From: Lujinxingiaceae bacterium
GTDB lineage: Bacteria > Myxococcota_A > Bradymonadia > Bradymonadales > Bradymonadaceae
Assembly (NCBI GenBank): GCA_013697635.1
Contig: JACCWM010000190.1
Coordinates: forward strand, 1-64,000
Direction: 5' to 3'
Length of the DNA: 64,000 bases
Both the position numbers and the translations under genes were made by a program. The notes under the pieces were generated by a model. The model ran no database searches, had not been told where the DNA came from, and saw nothing but the letters and a program-made list of their open reading frames with translations. Shown here piece by piece: positions 19,081-30,739 of this stretch (its first letter is position 1; each line of letters starts with the position of its first letter).

Positions 19081-21669
19081 ATGAGCCTCGATCACACCAA
19101 ATACGATCTCGACCAGAGTCCCTCGCCAGGCTTGCAACGCCTGATGGCCCAAACCCTGTGGCTGCTCGGCGTAACCGAGCCTCCAGCCAGCGAGCAACTC
19201 CTCGGCGCGATGCCCCAAAAGACCTACCGCGATCTGCAATGGTCCCAGCTGATTGAGGCGATCACGCGCGAAACGGTCACCCCCGAAGGTGCCCAGATCG
19301 TGGCCGATCTGCGCCCGCTCGACGACCGCGCCGCCGTCGAGCTGCGCCTGGCCGAGATCCGCCAGTGCATGGAGCTGCTCGAGACCGACGAGGAGCCCCC
19401 GCTTCGCGGCCTGCGCGACATCCGAAAGGCGATCGCCCACGCCCGCCGCGGCGGCACCCTGGGAGCCGACGATCTCGAGGCCGTGGGCAAAAACGGCGAC
19501 GTCGCCGCGCGCTGCATTCGCTACTTTCAAAGCCGCGCACAGCGCGCGCGCACCTTTGCCGAGGCCGCAGGCCTGCTCGACGCCTGCTCGGAGCTGCGCG
19601 CCGCGCTCGCCCACGCGATCGAGCCTGGCGGCCGCCTGGCCGATCGCGCAAGCGCCGATCTGGGCAGGCTGCGCCGCACGGTGCAAAACCAACACGATCG
19701 CATCGGCACCAAGGTCGAGAGCCTGCTGCGCTCCGAGCAGCTCGAAAACCACCTCCAAGACGACTACTTCACCGTGCGCGAGGAGCGCTACGTGCTGCCC
19801 ATCCGCGTCGGCGCAAAGACGATCGTCCAGGGCATCGTGCACGGCTACTCCTCGAGCGGCCAGACCGCCTACATCGAGCCCACCGAGCTCGTCGAGCTCA
19901 ACAACCAGCTTCGATGGGCGCAAATCGAGCTCGCCGAAGAAGAACAGCGCATCCTCGAGCGCCTCTCGGCCCTGGTCTCGAACTTTGCCCCGGCCCTGTC
20001 ACGAAACGTCGAGGTGCTGGCCTACCTCGACGTCGTCACCGCCTGCGCAAAATTTGGCCGGCGCATCCGGGCCACCGTGCCCACGATCAGCGACGAGGGC
20101 ATAGCCCTTCGCCAGGCCCGACACCCCCTGCTCTTTTTGAAGATGGAGCGCACCCGAGACGGCCAACGCTTCAACGACACGGAGCCAAACGACGTCATCT
20201 TGGACCCCAAAGCGCGCGTGCTGATCGTGTCCGGCCCGAACACCGGCGGCAAGACCGTCGCCCTCAAGACGGCCGGGCTCTGCGCCCTGATGGTGCGCTT
20301 TGGACTGCCCCTGCCCGTGGCCGAAGAGAGCCAGATCCCGCTCTTCGAGACGATCTTTACCGACATCGGCGACGAGCAATCGATCGAGCGCGACCTGAGC
20401 ACCTTCTCCGGCCACGTGGTCAACATCAACCAATTCCTGGGCCGCTGCGATGAGCAAAGCCTCGTCTTGCTCGACGAGCTCTTCACCGGCACCGATCCCA
20501 TGCAGGGCGCAGCGCTCGCGGTCTCCCTGCTCGAGGCGCTCGCTGCGCGCAACACCACCACGATCGTCACCACCCATCTCGAGGGCCTCAAGACCCTGGC
20601 CTACCAGAACGAGCACTTTGCCAACGCCTCGATGGGCTTTGACATCCAGACGCTCACGCCCACCTACCAGATGACTATGGGCATCCCCGGAAGCTCCTTT
20701 GCCGTGCGCATCGCCGCGCGCCTTGGCCTGCCAGACGAGCTCATCGAGCGCGCCCGCCAGGTGCTCGAGGGCCAAGACCACCACAGCGTCGAGGAGGTGC
20801 TCGCACGCCTCGAGGACCAGATGAGCGAGCTGCAAAAAGAGCAGCGCCGCCTCCAGCACACCCGCCACGAGGCCGAAAAGGCCCAGATCAAGTTCAAGGA
20901 GAAGTACGCCTCGCTCTTGAGCGCCGAGCGCGAGTCGATCTTTGCCGACACCCGCAAGGTGCGCGAGCAGCTTCGCGAGGCCCGCAGCTTGATCCGCGAC
21001 AAGGTCAAGGAGCTCCAGGCCGCCCGCGTCGTCGAGCGCGGCGACTTTACCCAACAAGAACTCCAGCGCATGCGCGACGAGCTCCAACAGAGCGAGCAGA
21101 TCCTCGAGCGCGCAAGCGAGTACACCCGGCCCGCCCAGGCCTCGCTCGACGGCCGCGTGCGCGTTCAACCCGACGAGCTCGAGCAGGGCATGCGCGTCTT
21201 CTCCGCGACCTTCAAGCGCGACGGCGTCGTCAACAAGTTCACCCCCGGCGACGACCAGGCGATCGTACAAATCGGCGATCTGAAAGCCTCGGTCGACCTC
21301 TCCACGCTCTACTACGCCACCGAGACCGAGCGGCGCACCCACATGCGCGGCCGCCCCCTCTCGGCTGCGCCCACGACCGACGGCCCCGCGCCCTCCGACA
21401 TCCTGCTCCCCCAGACCAGCGACAACACCGTCGATCTGCGCGGCATGCGCGCCGACGAGGCCCTCGAAAAGCTCGACTTCTTCCTCGACGCCGCCTACCT
21501 GCACAACATCGACGGCGTCTACATCATCCACGGCCACGGCACCGGCGCCCTCAAACGCGCCGTACGCGGCCAGCTCCCCCAATCGCCCTACGTGCGCGAC
21601 TTTCGCCGCGGCGAGCGTGAGGAAGGCGGCGACGGCGTCACCGTGGCCTTCTTAAAGCGCCAAGGCTAA
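19081..21669 (+). CDS. mutS2: MutS2 endonuclease/ATPase with Smr domain
   Basis: Branched-DNA and collided-ribosome processing ATPase of the MutS family, not a mismatch-repair MutS. From the ATG at 19081 the product is 862 aa, longer than B. subtilis MutS2 (785). The core/lever region has VREERYVLPIRVGAK. The ATPase has Walker A GPNTGGKT (Lys391), Walker B LVLLDELFTGTDP and the TTHLEGLK histidine. A long coiled coil follows (about 560-700). The C-terminal Smr nuclease domain (about 785-860) has VDLRGMRADEA and IIHGHGTGALK. The exact start is uncertain; ATGs at 19069 and 19144 are alternatives. Confidence 0.93.
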   Translation: MSLDHTKYDLDQSPSPGLQRLMAQTLWLLGVTEPPASEQLLGAMPQKTYRDLQWSQLIEAITRETVTPEGAQIVADLRPLDDRAAVELRLAEIRQCMELLETDEEPPLRGLRDIRKAIAHARRGGTLGADDLEAVGKNGDVAARCIRYFQSRAQRARTFAEAAGLLDACSELRAALAHAIEPGGRLADRASADLGRLRRTVQNQHDRIGTKVESLLRSEQLENHLQDDYFTVREERYVLPIRVGAKTIVQGIVHGYSSSGQTAYIEPTELVELNNQLRWAQIELAEEEQRILERLSALVSNFAPALSRNVEVLAYLDVVTACAKFGRRIRATVPTISDEGIALRQARHPLLFLKMERTRDGQRFNDTEPNDVILDPKARVLIVSGPNTGGKTVALKTAGLCALMVRFGLPLPVAEESQIPLFETIFTDIGDEQSIERDLSTFSGHVVNINQFLGRCDEQSLVLLDELFTGTDPMQGAALAVSLLEALAARNTTTIVTTHLEGLKTLAYQNEHFANASMGFDIQTLTPTYQMTMGIPGSSFAVRIAARLGLPDELIERARQVLEGQDHHSVEEVLARLEDQMSELQKEQRRLQHTRHEAEKAQIKFKEKYASLLSAERESIFADTRKVREQLREARSLIRDKVKELQAARVVERGDFTQQELQRMRDELQQSEQILERASEYTRPAQASLDGRVRVQPDELEQGMRVFSATFKRDGVVNKFTPGDDQAIVQIGDLKASVDLSTLYYATETERRTHMRGRPLSAAPTTDGPAPSDILLPQTSDNTVDLRGMRADEALEKLDFFLDAAYLHNIDGVYIIHGHGTGALKRAVRGQLPQSPYVRDFRRGEREEGGDGVTVAFLKRQG

Positions 21670-21672
21670 CCT

Positions 21673-22110
21673 GTGGTCTGGCCCGAATACCTCCATCACC
21701 TCAGCGTGCACTTCCCCATCGTGCTCGCCATGGTCTTAGCCGCCATCGGCCTCTACTCGCTCAAGCGCGACACCCCCGAGCTGCGCACGCTGATCCGCTG
21801 GACCGGCTGGACCACGCTTGCCCTCACCACCGTCGCCCTGGTCTCCGGCATCATCGCCGCACCCGGCTGGTTCGGCGGCGACGGCTCCCCCGAGCTCACC
21901 CACCACCGCGACCTCGCCATCACCGCCTGGTGCACCATCGCCCTGGCCACCTACGCCTACGACCACGGCCACCGCCACGACATCCGCGATCTGCGCACCT
22001 TCGCCATCACCATCTGGCTCGTCGCCACCTTCGCCGTCATCGGCACCGGCCACTGGGGCGGCTCCACCCTACACCCCGAATCAGTGCCCTGGGCGGCGCA
22101 AGAACCGTAG
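21673..22110 (+). CDS. DUF2231-family membrane protein
   Basis: 145 aa with four hydrophobic helices. The N-terminal signature LHHLSVHFPIVLAMVL matches the VHFPI motif of DUF2231 proteins, and a second His pair lies in THHRDLAI. These His residues invite a haem or metal role, but no function is established for the family. The start is GTG at 21673, 3 bases after the mutS2 stop, so the two genes form one unit. Confidence 0.75.
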   Translation: MVWPEYLHHLSVHFPIVLAMVLAAIGLYSLKRDTPELRTLIRWTGWTTLALTTVALVSGIIAAPGWFGGDGSPELTHHRDLAITAWCTIALATYAYDHGHRHDIRDLRTFAITIWLVATFAVIGTGHWGGSTLHPESVPWAAQEP

Positions 22111-22121
22111 TCTGCTCATTT

Positions 22122-22274
22122 GGCCCCCTCCTTGATCCTCCCCACAAGTGGGGAGGGGGTTTGTGCTCGCTCTAATATCAGGCTTCGGCGCGGCGAAAGG
22201 CCCCCTCCCCATATCAGGCTTCGGCGCGGCGAAAGGCCCCCTCCCCACTTGTGGGGAGGATCAAGGAGGGGGCC
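22122..22274. repeat. Palindromic repeat element: 38-bp inverted repeat enclosing a 36-bp tandem duplication
   Basis: The arms 22122-22159 and 22237-22274 are perfect 38-bp inverted repeats. Each arm itself contains a short hairpin core, CCTCCCCAC then AA or TT then GTGGGGAGG. Between and into the right arm lie two identical 36-bp units (22175-22210 and 22211-22246) beginning ATATCAGGCTTCGG. The element is non-coding and sits between the convergent DUF2231 and gluzincin genes. A related hairpin core with an AAA loop occurs twice at 31718-31820. Confidence 0.9.
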
Positions 22275-22334
22275 TTTGACAAACGTCGCATTGCAAGACA
22301 CGGACTCAGTCTCTTTCCAACCTGAAAAAATATC

Positions 22335-23905
<1,571 letters not shown>

Positions 23906-23909
<4 letters not shown>

Positions 23910-26900
23910 TCCACCAGGCTCTTGTAGTAGCGCTCGATCTCGGTTTGATAGTCCTCGAGGCGCCCTTCGCGCATGCCGTCCATGATCTCTTTTCGATACT
24001 GCTCGTGGGTCTTGCGGCTGTCCTGCGTGGGGATCTCGACGCGCTCGTTGCGATCCTGGCCGCTCTGGCGCTGCTCGTTTCGCTGGCGCTGCAGGGCGTT
24101 TCGCATCTCTTGTTTGAGCTGGCCGAGCTGATCGAGCGCCTCGCGCTCCTCGTCGAGCGCGCGCTGGGTGTTGGACTCCTCGAGGCTTTGTTGCGCCTTG
24201 CCCATCGACTGTTTGGCACCATCGAGGCGCGGGCGAAGCTGCTGCTCGAGCGTGGGAAAGCGCTGGCTCGCCGCGTCAAGACCCTCGCCTAGCTGATCGG
24301 CCTGCTCGGAGGCGCGTTGCTGGCGCTCGGCCAACTCCTCGAGGCGCTGGCGCTCGCCGGGCTGAGGCTTGGGCTGGGATTGAGCCATCATCTGCTCGAG
24401 CTCGTCGACGATCTGCTGGCCCTGGGGGATCGTCGGGTTGAGATCGCGAAGCGCGTCACCCACCTCACGATGCTCCTTGGTCTGCGGCGAGCTGTAGCGC
24501 TGCGAGAGGCTCATCATCTGGCGAAGCGCGCGCAGACTGTCCAAGCTCGAGCGCGCCCGATCCAGGCCCTGCTCGATGTCTTGCTGCTCGATCATCTCGC
24601 GCAGACCCTGCAGCTTCTTTCGCGACTCTTCGACCAGCGGCCGATCGCGCGACGGCAGCTCGCGCGCTTCCAGGCGGTCAAGCGAGCGCTCCTGCTGCTC
24701 GATCTGCTTGAGAATGTTCTCGGTAAAGGGCTTGAGCATGCGCTCGGTGCTCTCCTTTCGCCGCTCGGCCATCTCCTCTTGCAGCGCCCGCGTGTCCTTC
24801 TCGATGCTCTTCTCGAGCGTCTCGAGATCGTTGACCTTGTCGAGCAGCTCGGCCATCTGCTTGTCGAGCTCGGAGATGCCCTCAGGCTGCGACTCCGAGA
24901 AGGCCTTGTCCATGTCCTGGGTGAGCGAGTCGAGCGTTGCGTCCATCTCTTCGAGCGCCTTGAGCGCGCCGTCGATGTCGTCGTCCTCGAGCATCTGCTC
25001 GATCGACTGCAGCTGATCGGCCAACTGCTTGGTGTCGGACTCGAGCTGCGCGGCCTCGAGCGCCTCCATGTTGACGTGCTCCTGGGGCAGCTTTTGAAGC
25101 TGCATCTGCATGCGCGCCATCAGCTCGCTCATGCGCTGGCGCAGCCGCTGAACCTCGCGCTTGATCGCCTCCTTGAGCTCCGGATCTTGGGTCTCCTTGT
25201 ACTGCTCGAGCAGCTCCTTGAGCCGCTCCTTGAGCTGGCGGATATCGTCGGCCGTGGCCTTGATCGCCTCCATCTTCTGGCTGGCCAAGAGCTCCTCGAG
25301 GCGCAACACCCCCTTCTCGAGCACGTCTTCGCTGCGCGCGGCGTAATCGGCGACCTGCTGCATCTGAAGGATCGTCAGCGCGTCATGGGCGCGCGGCGCG
25401 AGCTGTGCGAACACCGTATCGCCCCCCTTTTGCAGCCCCTTGAGCTGCTCGACCAAAGCCGCAAAGAAGGTCACATCGCGCGTGAGCATCAGCGGATCCT
25501 CGCGCAGCCTGGCCGTGAGCGCCTCCATCTGGCCGAGCAGCTCGGGGCGAGCGCCGTGCGCGGCCTGCACGCGCCCAAAACGCTCGCGCCGCTCGCTCAG
25601 CTCCAGCGCTGGCGAGACGACCTGCTTGTAGGTGTTGTTCTTCTGGGCAACGCGATCACCGACCGGCGACTCCAAAAAGTCCGCCAGGTGCAAGAGCAGC
25701 GCCTCGGCTAGCTCTTGCTGGTCGGCGATGTTTTGCAGATGCTTGTCCTCGGGGCTTGCCACGTACAACGTGATTGGCTCGCTCTGTCCAATACCTGGCC
25801 CCGTGATCTTGTTGTTGTCCTTGGCCTCGATGTAGACGACCAGCGTATCCTTGGGCTGCAGGCCGAGCGGCCCCAGATCGAGGACGAAGCTGCCGTCGAC
25901 GTTGCGCGGAAAGTTCGTCAACTGGGGCAAATCGATCGCCTGGCGCTTGAGATCTTGCTCGCCGCCGGCGAAATGAAACACCCGCTCGACCGAAGCAATG
26001 CCAAAGTCATCGGAGACGCTGAAATTGAATTCAATCACGTCGTCAGCGCGCACCTCGAGCTCGCGGCCAGCGGGCTGCGCGATGCTCACGCCCGGCGCCT
26101 CGTCGGGCACCACGCGCAGGTGGCGCTCGATGCCGTCTTGGATCAAAGTTCCGTCGGCCTGCACCGCCCGAAAATGGTAGACGCCGTCCTTCATCGCCAT
26201 CAGGCTCAACTGCAAAGCCTCGTCGGCGCCCTCCTGCATGGCGATCACCTGGGTCTCCTCACCGGCCACAAAGACCAGCTCCACGCGCACCGCGCCCTGG
26301 GCTCGCTTGCGGGTGCGAATGATCACCTCGGTGCCGATCATCGTCTCGATATGGCCTGTCGAGCCTCGAATGTGCTGGCGCTCCAGACCGGTATAGGCCG
26401 GATACGAGAGCACAACCTCCAGCGCGCCGACCACCGGTTGAACCTCCGATGAACCCCGAAAAAACTGGGCGGTCGTCGATCCTGACCCCAACAGCGCGTT
26501 GAGCGTCCAGGTCGGAAAAAACGCCAGCGGAATCAGCACCAGCACCGCACCACCGGCGAGCGACATCGCCGGCGTGGTCAGATCGCGCCGCGGGATCAGA
26601 TGCGCCAGGTGACCGTCTATCTGCAAGTCGGTGAGCTTTCGCACCGTGCGCGCGATGTGAGCCTCGGCCAAGACCGTGCTAAAGCCCAGATCGGCGCCCT
26701 GGCTGGCCTTGTCCCCAAAGAGAACCTCGCCAAACTCCAGCGCGGCGACCAGGTCGTTGCGAAATTCAGGATGGTGGCGCTGCAAACGCGCGGCGATCGT
26801 GTAAACGTCGTGTTTGCGCCGCAAAAACAGCGCCAGCGCGATGCTCGCCAGGAGCGTCGCCGAGGCCAGCCCGATCACCAGGAGCCATCCACCCACACCC

Positions 26901-27100
26901 ACCATCAGCGAGGGCAGCGCGGCCGTAAACAAGAGCACGGCCAGCACCACAGCGAGCGCGGTCACCAGATACCAGATCGCGCCTTCCAGGATCACCGGAC
27001 CACGAACAGCCACCTCGGTTTTTCGCAGATAAACTTGCAGCGCTCGCCACTGCGATTGCGCTCCACCTGCGCTCTTCTCGTCGGTCGAAGAATCAGTCAT
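23906..27100 (-). CDS. DUF4175-like membrane protein with long coiled coil
   Basis: 1064 aa. Three hydrophobic helices in the first 240 residues (about 42-65, 68-92, 185-205) are followed by beta-rich extracytoplasmic domains with a DDFGIASVER motif (about 345-360), the pattern of DUF4175 proteins. From about 440 to 1000 the protein is rich in Glu, Gln, Arg and Leu and predicts long coiled coils. The C-terminus is charged. I infer a periplasm-spanning scaffold anchored in the inner membrane. Paired with the gluzincin-TPR gene downstream; homologous pairs often occur near MoxR/DUF58 operons, and one such operon is 12 kb away here. Confidence 0.8.
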
Positions 27101-27278
27101 CCGTCAGACTTGTTCTCAGCTAGAGTTTTTGCCACCGTGCACCCAAATCAATTTGGCCTGCATCTTAAAACACGGCCTGTCTATCGACCAAGATGTAACT
27201 TGCACCCCACGGCCCTTTAATCCAACTTCGACGACCAGCCCCATGGCCCAACGCTGTCTGCCTGCAAGGAAAACGACC

Positions 27279-28781
27279 ATGAACGAGTATCGAGGCAACT
27301 TCATCGCCAACACCTGGACAGCACCGACGAGCCCCGACGGCCACCTCGTGCGCGAAAATCCCTGCCGCAAGAGCGAGACGATCTACGAGTTTGGCTGGGA
27401 CGTGGCAAGCGTCGATCGCGCCGTCGCCGCCGCCCGCAAGGCCCTGAGCGGCTGGGATCGGCTCGGCCTCGACGCCCGCATGCCCTACCTGCAGCGCTTT
27501 CGCCAGGCCCTGGCCAACCGCGCCGAGGCTATGGCGCGCGCGATCGCCCTCGAGACCGGCAAGCCGCTGTGGGAGGCGCGCACCGAAGTGAGCGGCCTGA
27601 CCGCAAAGATCGACATCATGGCCGGCGAGGGTTTGCAGTACACGGCCGACGTCTATCCTGAGGGCCTCGACGGCGGCTCGTTTCGCGCCCGCCCGCTGGG
27701 CGTGGTCGCCGTGCTCGGCCCCTTCAACTTTCCCCTGCACCTGGCCAACGGCCACATTATCCCGGCGCTGCTCTCCGGCAACACCGTGGTCGTCAAGCCC
27801 TCCGAGCTCACCGCCTCCTCGATGCAGCTCTACTTCGAGTGCATCGAGGAGGCCGATTTTCCCGCCGGCGTGATCAACCTCGTCCACGGCCCCGGCCCCG
27901 TCGGCGCCGCGCTCGCTGGCCACCCGAGCATCAACGCCGTGCTCTTCACCGGCTCTTATGAGACCGGCCTTCGCATCCAGCAGGCCACCTTGCACCAGCA
28001 CTGGAAGCTCCTGGCCCTCGAGATGGGCGGCAAGAACACCTCGATCGTGCTCGAAGACGCCGATCTGGCCCAGGCCGCCCACGAGATCTTGATGGCCTCC
28101 TGTCTGACCACCGGCCAGCGCTGCAGCGCCACCAGCCGCATCGTGCTCCACGAGCAGATAGCCGACGCCTTCACCGAGCGCTTCGTCGAGCTCGTCTCCC
28201 GCGTCACCACCGGCGACGCCTTTGCCGACGACGCCTTCATGGGCCCGCTCGTCAACAAGGCCGCCTTCGACAAGTTCATCGGCGCCCAACAGCTCACCGA
28301 AAACGCCAACTTGACCCCACTGCTCGAAGGCGGCCCCGCTCGCCCCGACCTCGACGGCTATTTCGTCAAACCCGCCATCTGGCGCGCCCACAAGGTCGAC
28401 CCTTCCGGCGCCCACCAGAGCTGCGAGATCTTCGGCCCCGACATCATCATCTACCACGCAAGCAACGACGACCACGCCGCCCACATCGCCAACGCCACCG
28501 AATACGGCCTCGCCATGAGCGTCTTCACCGCCGACGAGACCCGCTTCGACAACCTCGCCTACGAGCTCCAAACCGGCATCCTGAACATGAACCGCTCCAC
28601 CGTCGGCGCCTCCAGCCGCCTGCCCTTTGGCGGCGTCAAAAAATCCGGCAACCACCGCCCCTCCGCCATCTTAGCCGGCCAATACTGCACCTTCCCCCAG
28701 TCCCAACTACGCCAGCGCGCCGGCTGGACCGACGACCAACTCCAAAAACCACCGCTCTCGCTGCTCCTCGGTAAATTTTGA
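27279..28781 (+). CDS. Aldehyde dehydrogenase, AstD-like
   Basis: 500-aa NAD(P)-dependent aldehyde dehydrogenase. Catalytic Cys lies in TGQRCSATSR and the general-base Glu in LALEMGGKN; the coenzyme-binding FTGSYETG segment is present. The closest family I recognise is succinylglutamate-semialdehyde dehydrogenase (AstD): RWEA-like ETGKPLWEARTEV, FNFPLHLANGHIIPALL and the C-terminal KKSGNHRPSA with a following YC. No other arginine-succinyltransferase-pathway gene is nearby, so I leave the symbol blank. AAGGA sits 8 bases before the ATG at 27279; upstream in-frame starts lack this. Confidence 0.85.
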   Translation: MNEYRGNFIANTWTAPTSPDGHLVRENPCRKSETIYEFGWDVASVDRAVAAARKALSGWDRLGLDARMPYLQRFRQALANRAEAMARAIALETGKPLWEARTEVSGLTAKIDIMAGEGLQYTADVYPEGLDGGSFRARPLGVVAVLGPFNFPLHLANGHIIPALLSGNTVVVKPSELTASSMQLYFECIEEADFPAGVINLVHGPGPVGAALAGHPSINAVLFTGSYETGLRIQQATLHQHWKLLALEMGGKNTSIVLEDADLAQAAHEILMASCLTTGQRCSATSRIVLHEQIADAFTERFVELVSRVTTGDAFADDAFMGPLVNKAAFDKFIGAQQLTENANLTPLLEGGPARPDLDGYFVKPAIWRAHKVDPSGAHQSCEIFGPDIIIYHASNDDHAAHIANATEYGLAMSVFTADETRFDNLAYELQTGILNMNRSTVGASSRLPFGGVKKSGNHRPSAILAGQYCTFPQSQLRQRAGWTDDQLQKPPLSLLLGKF

Positions 28782-28796
28782 GAACTGACGCAAGTG

Positions 28797-29004
28797 GAGC
28801 CACGCGCGCGTGGTTTTTTTCTCATTCACTCACGGCCTGAGTCACGCGCGCGTGGTTTTTTTCTCATTCACTCACGGCCTGAGCCACGCGCGTGTGGTTT
28901 TTTTCTCATTCACCCACGGCCTGAGCCACGCGCGCGTGCCAAATTCTCATTCGACCACGACCAGAGCCACGCGCGCGTGCCAAATTCTCATTCGACCACG
29001 AGCT
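28797..29004. repeat. Five tandem 41-42-bp repeats with palindromic core and T tract
   Basis: Units at 28797-28838, 28839-28880, 28881-28922 (42 bp each), 28923-28963 and 28964-29004 (41 bp). Each starts with GAG(C/T)CACGCGCG. In the first three, the self-complementary CCACGCGCGCGTGG (one or two substitutions in units 2 and 3) is followed directly by seven T's, as in an intrinsic terminator reading rightward. In the last two the T tract is replaced by CCAAATTC. It lies 15 bases after the aldehyde-dehydrogenase stop and before an insertion sequence. Short frames through it are repetitive artefacts. Confidence 0.9.
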
Positions 29005-29254
29005 GAGCGTTATCCACAGCCCGTCCCGCGTATTCTTTTAGCCCACCAGCTCACGAGCGGGGATCGCGCCTCACTCAAGAGCCAGCCCGCGCCCTCGCCC
29101 ACGCTTTTGGCTCTCGAGTTGCTCTGAGGCCGTGCTCGCGCAGTGTTGAGCGGCTCAAAGAGCATGTCCACCGGGCCCCCCCGAAGCCCTTGCGGACAAG
29201 TTTCTCCTCGACAGCGTCGCCACCGTCCATGCCAAACTCGTCGAGCTCATTGCC
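29005..29254. other. Leader region before the ISKra4-type transposase
   Basis: About 250 bases between the repeat array and the transposase start. It probably holds the left end of the insertion sequence, but I could not pair a terminal inverted repeat with the right side (30551-30740). A single perfect DnaA-box nonamer, TTATCCACA, lies at 29010-29018; one copy is expected by chance about once in 130 kb. Confidence 0.4.
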
Positions 29255-30550
29255 ATGCTCGAGCCGCAGGATGGATTTCATAAGACCGAGCGAGCCCTTA
29301 TCCCCATCGTCGAGCAGTTCGGACGCACGATGACCGCCGCACTGCTGTCCCGTTTCGATATGGCCGCCGCGACCGTTCGCTTCGACGGCGTGCTCTACCG
29401 CAATGCCGGGCCCCGCCAGAAGACCTACCACACGCTGTGGGGCAAGGTCGGCGTGCGCCGCCGCGTCTTCGTGCCCGTGCATGACAGTGGCAGCGGGCAG
29501 CTCGTGCCCCTTGAGCGCCGTGCGGGGCTCATCAACGCGCGCACCACGCCCGCCGCCGCCCGCGCGATGGCCTTCGTCGTTCAGTCCGTGCCTGGCCGTG
29601 AGGCCCAAAAACTGTGCCAGGAACTTGGCGTGCTGCCCTACAGCCACGACACCCTCGATAAGCTCGCCAAAGGCCTTGGCCGGCTGTGGGAGGAGGACCG
29701 CGAGCGCTATGAGGATCGGCTCATCGAAGCGCTCGAGATCCCCGAGCGGGCGCACGGCATCTCGGTGGCGGTCGACCGTGTGCAGATAAGCGTCGACGAA
29801 ACCCCGCCTGCGCCAGCGGGCAAGCCGGCAAAAGAGCGCGTCGTGGTGGGGCGCATGGCCTATTGCGCGAGCCTGACCCTGCACGACAAAAAGGGCGAAC
29901 CGCTTTTGACGCGCCGTTATGGCCGTATGCCGCACGAGTCCGATGCGCTCATCCGCGAGCAACTTCTGTGGGATACCAAGAACATCTTGGGGCGGCGCTT
30001 TGACCTCGACCGCGTGGCTTTGAGCGACGGCGGTGTGGACATGCAGGGCTGGCTCGACAAAGACTTCCCTGACTGGACGAAATTGTGCGATTTCTACCAC
30101 CTGTCGGGCTACCTCGGCAGCGCGCTCGGGGCGGTGCGCCTTACCCTGCCCGAGCGCGCGCAGCGCCTGGACGCGTGGAAGCACCGGCTGTCCTACGAGC
30201 AGGGCGCAGCCAAAGCGATCGTGGGCGAGCTGCGCGGCTGGAAGACGCGCGCCGAGGCGGTGCACACGGCCATCGGCTATATGGCCGCGCGCCTTGGGCG
30301 CATGGACTACGCGACGGTGCATGCGCGCGGGCTGCCGATAGGAAGCGGACATGTCGAGGCGACCTGCAAACAGCTCGTCACGGTGCGTATGAAACGTACG
30401 CGGCAGCGGTGGACGGTCGAAGGCGCTCAGAATATCCTCAACCTGCGCACGCTGGCTACGAGCGACTTGTGGGAGAAGGCGATGGACATCGTGCTGAAGA
30501 AGAGAGTCGAGCATGTCGAGGTACTCGAGGAATTCAGGCGAGCTGCGTGA
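29255..30550 (+). mobile_element. ISKra4-family transposase (431 aa)
   Basis: Apparently intact transposase gene. Hallmarks are a mid-protein KVGVRRRVFVPV segment, GISVAVDRVQISVDE near residue 170, the LSDGGVDMQGW segment near 255, and the C-terminal signature LPIGSGHVEATCKQLV (about 363-378) followed by RMKRTRQRW, which is diagnostic for the ISKra4 group. The frame is open upstream of Met at 29255 for a few codons. The element ends are not resolved. The whole opposite strand is also open here but mirrors this gene and is not coding. Confidence 0.85.
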
Positions 30551-30739
30551 AAAAATCAGTCATCAACAATCTGGCGTCATACCCATTGAAGCTGTCAATA
30601 TCAACCCATGCCAACATACATCAACTATGTTGACAGGCTACCTGTGGCGCAAATCTAGTGCACGCCTCGTGAAATTCGTAACCGACTGAAATTGTAGGAC
30701 ATATGGCTGTTTTCTTCCCTCGTCCATCAAGGAGAAGCC

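Noticed and set aside
24317-26452. Plus-strand frames opposite the DUF4175-like gene
   Set aside because: Leucine-rich composition is what the antisense of Glu/Gln-rich coiled-coil codons gives; no ribosome-binding sites.
28797-29004. CRISPR-like array
   Set aside because: The repeats are directly adjacent with no unique spacers, and no cas gene is present.
29010-29018. Perfect DnaA-box nonamer TTATCCACA, possible replication origin
   Set aside because: Only one copy, no cluster, no AT-rich unwinding element and no dnaA or dnaN nearby. About half a copy is expected by chance in 64 kb.
28794-29127. Repetitive short reading frames through the 42-bp repeats
   Set aside because: The unit changes from 42 to 41 bp, so the frame is not kept, and translation gives only repetitive low-complexity peptides.
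29075-30514. Long antisense frame opposite the ISKra4-type transposase
   Set aside because: It mirrors a clearly recognised transposase and has no family resemblance.
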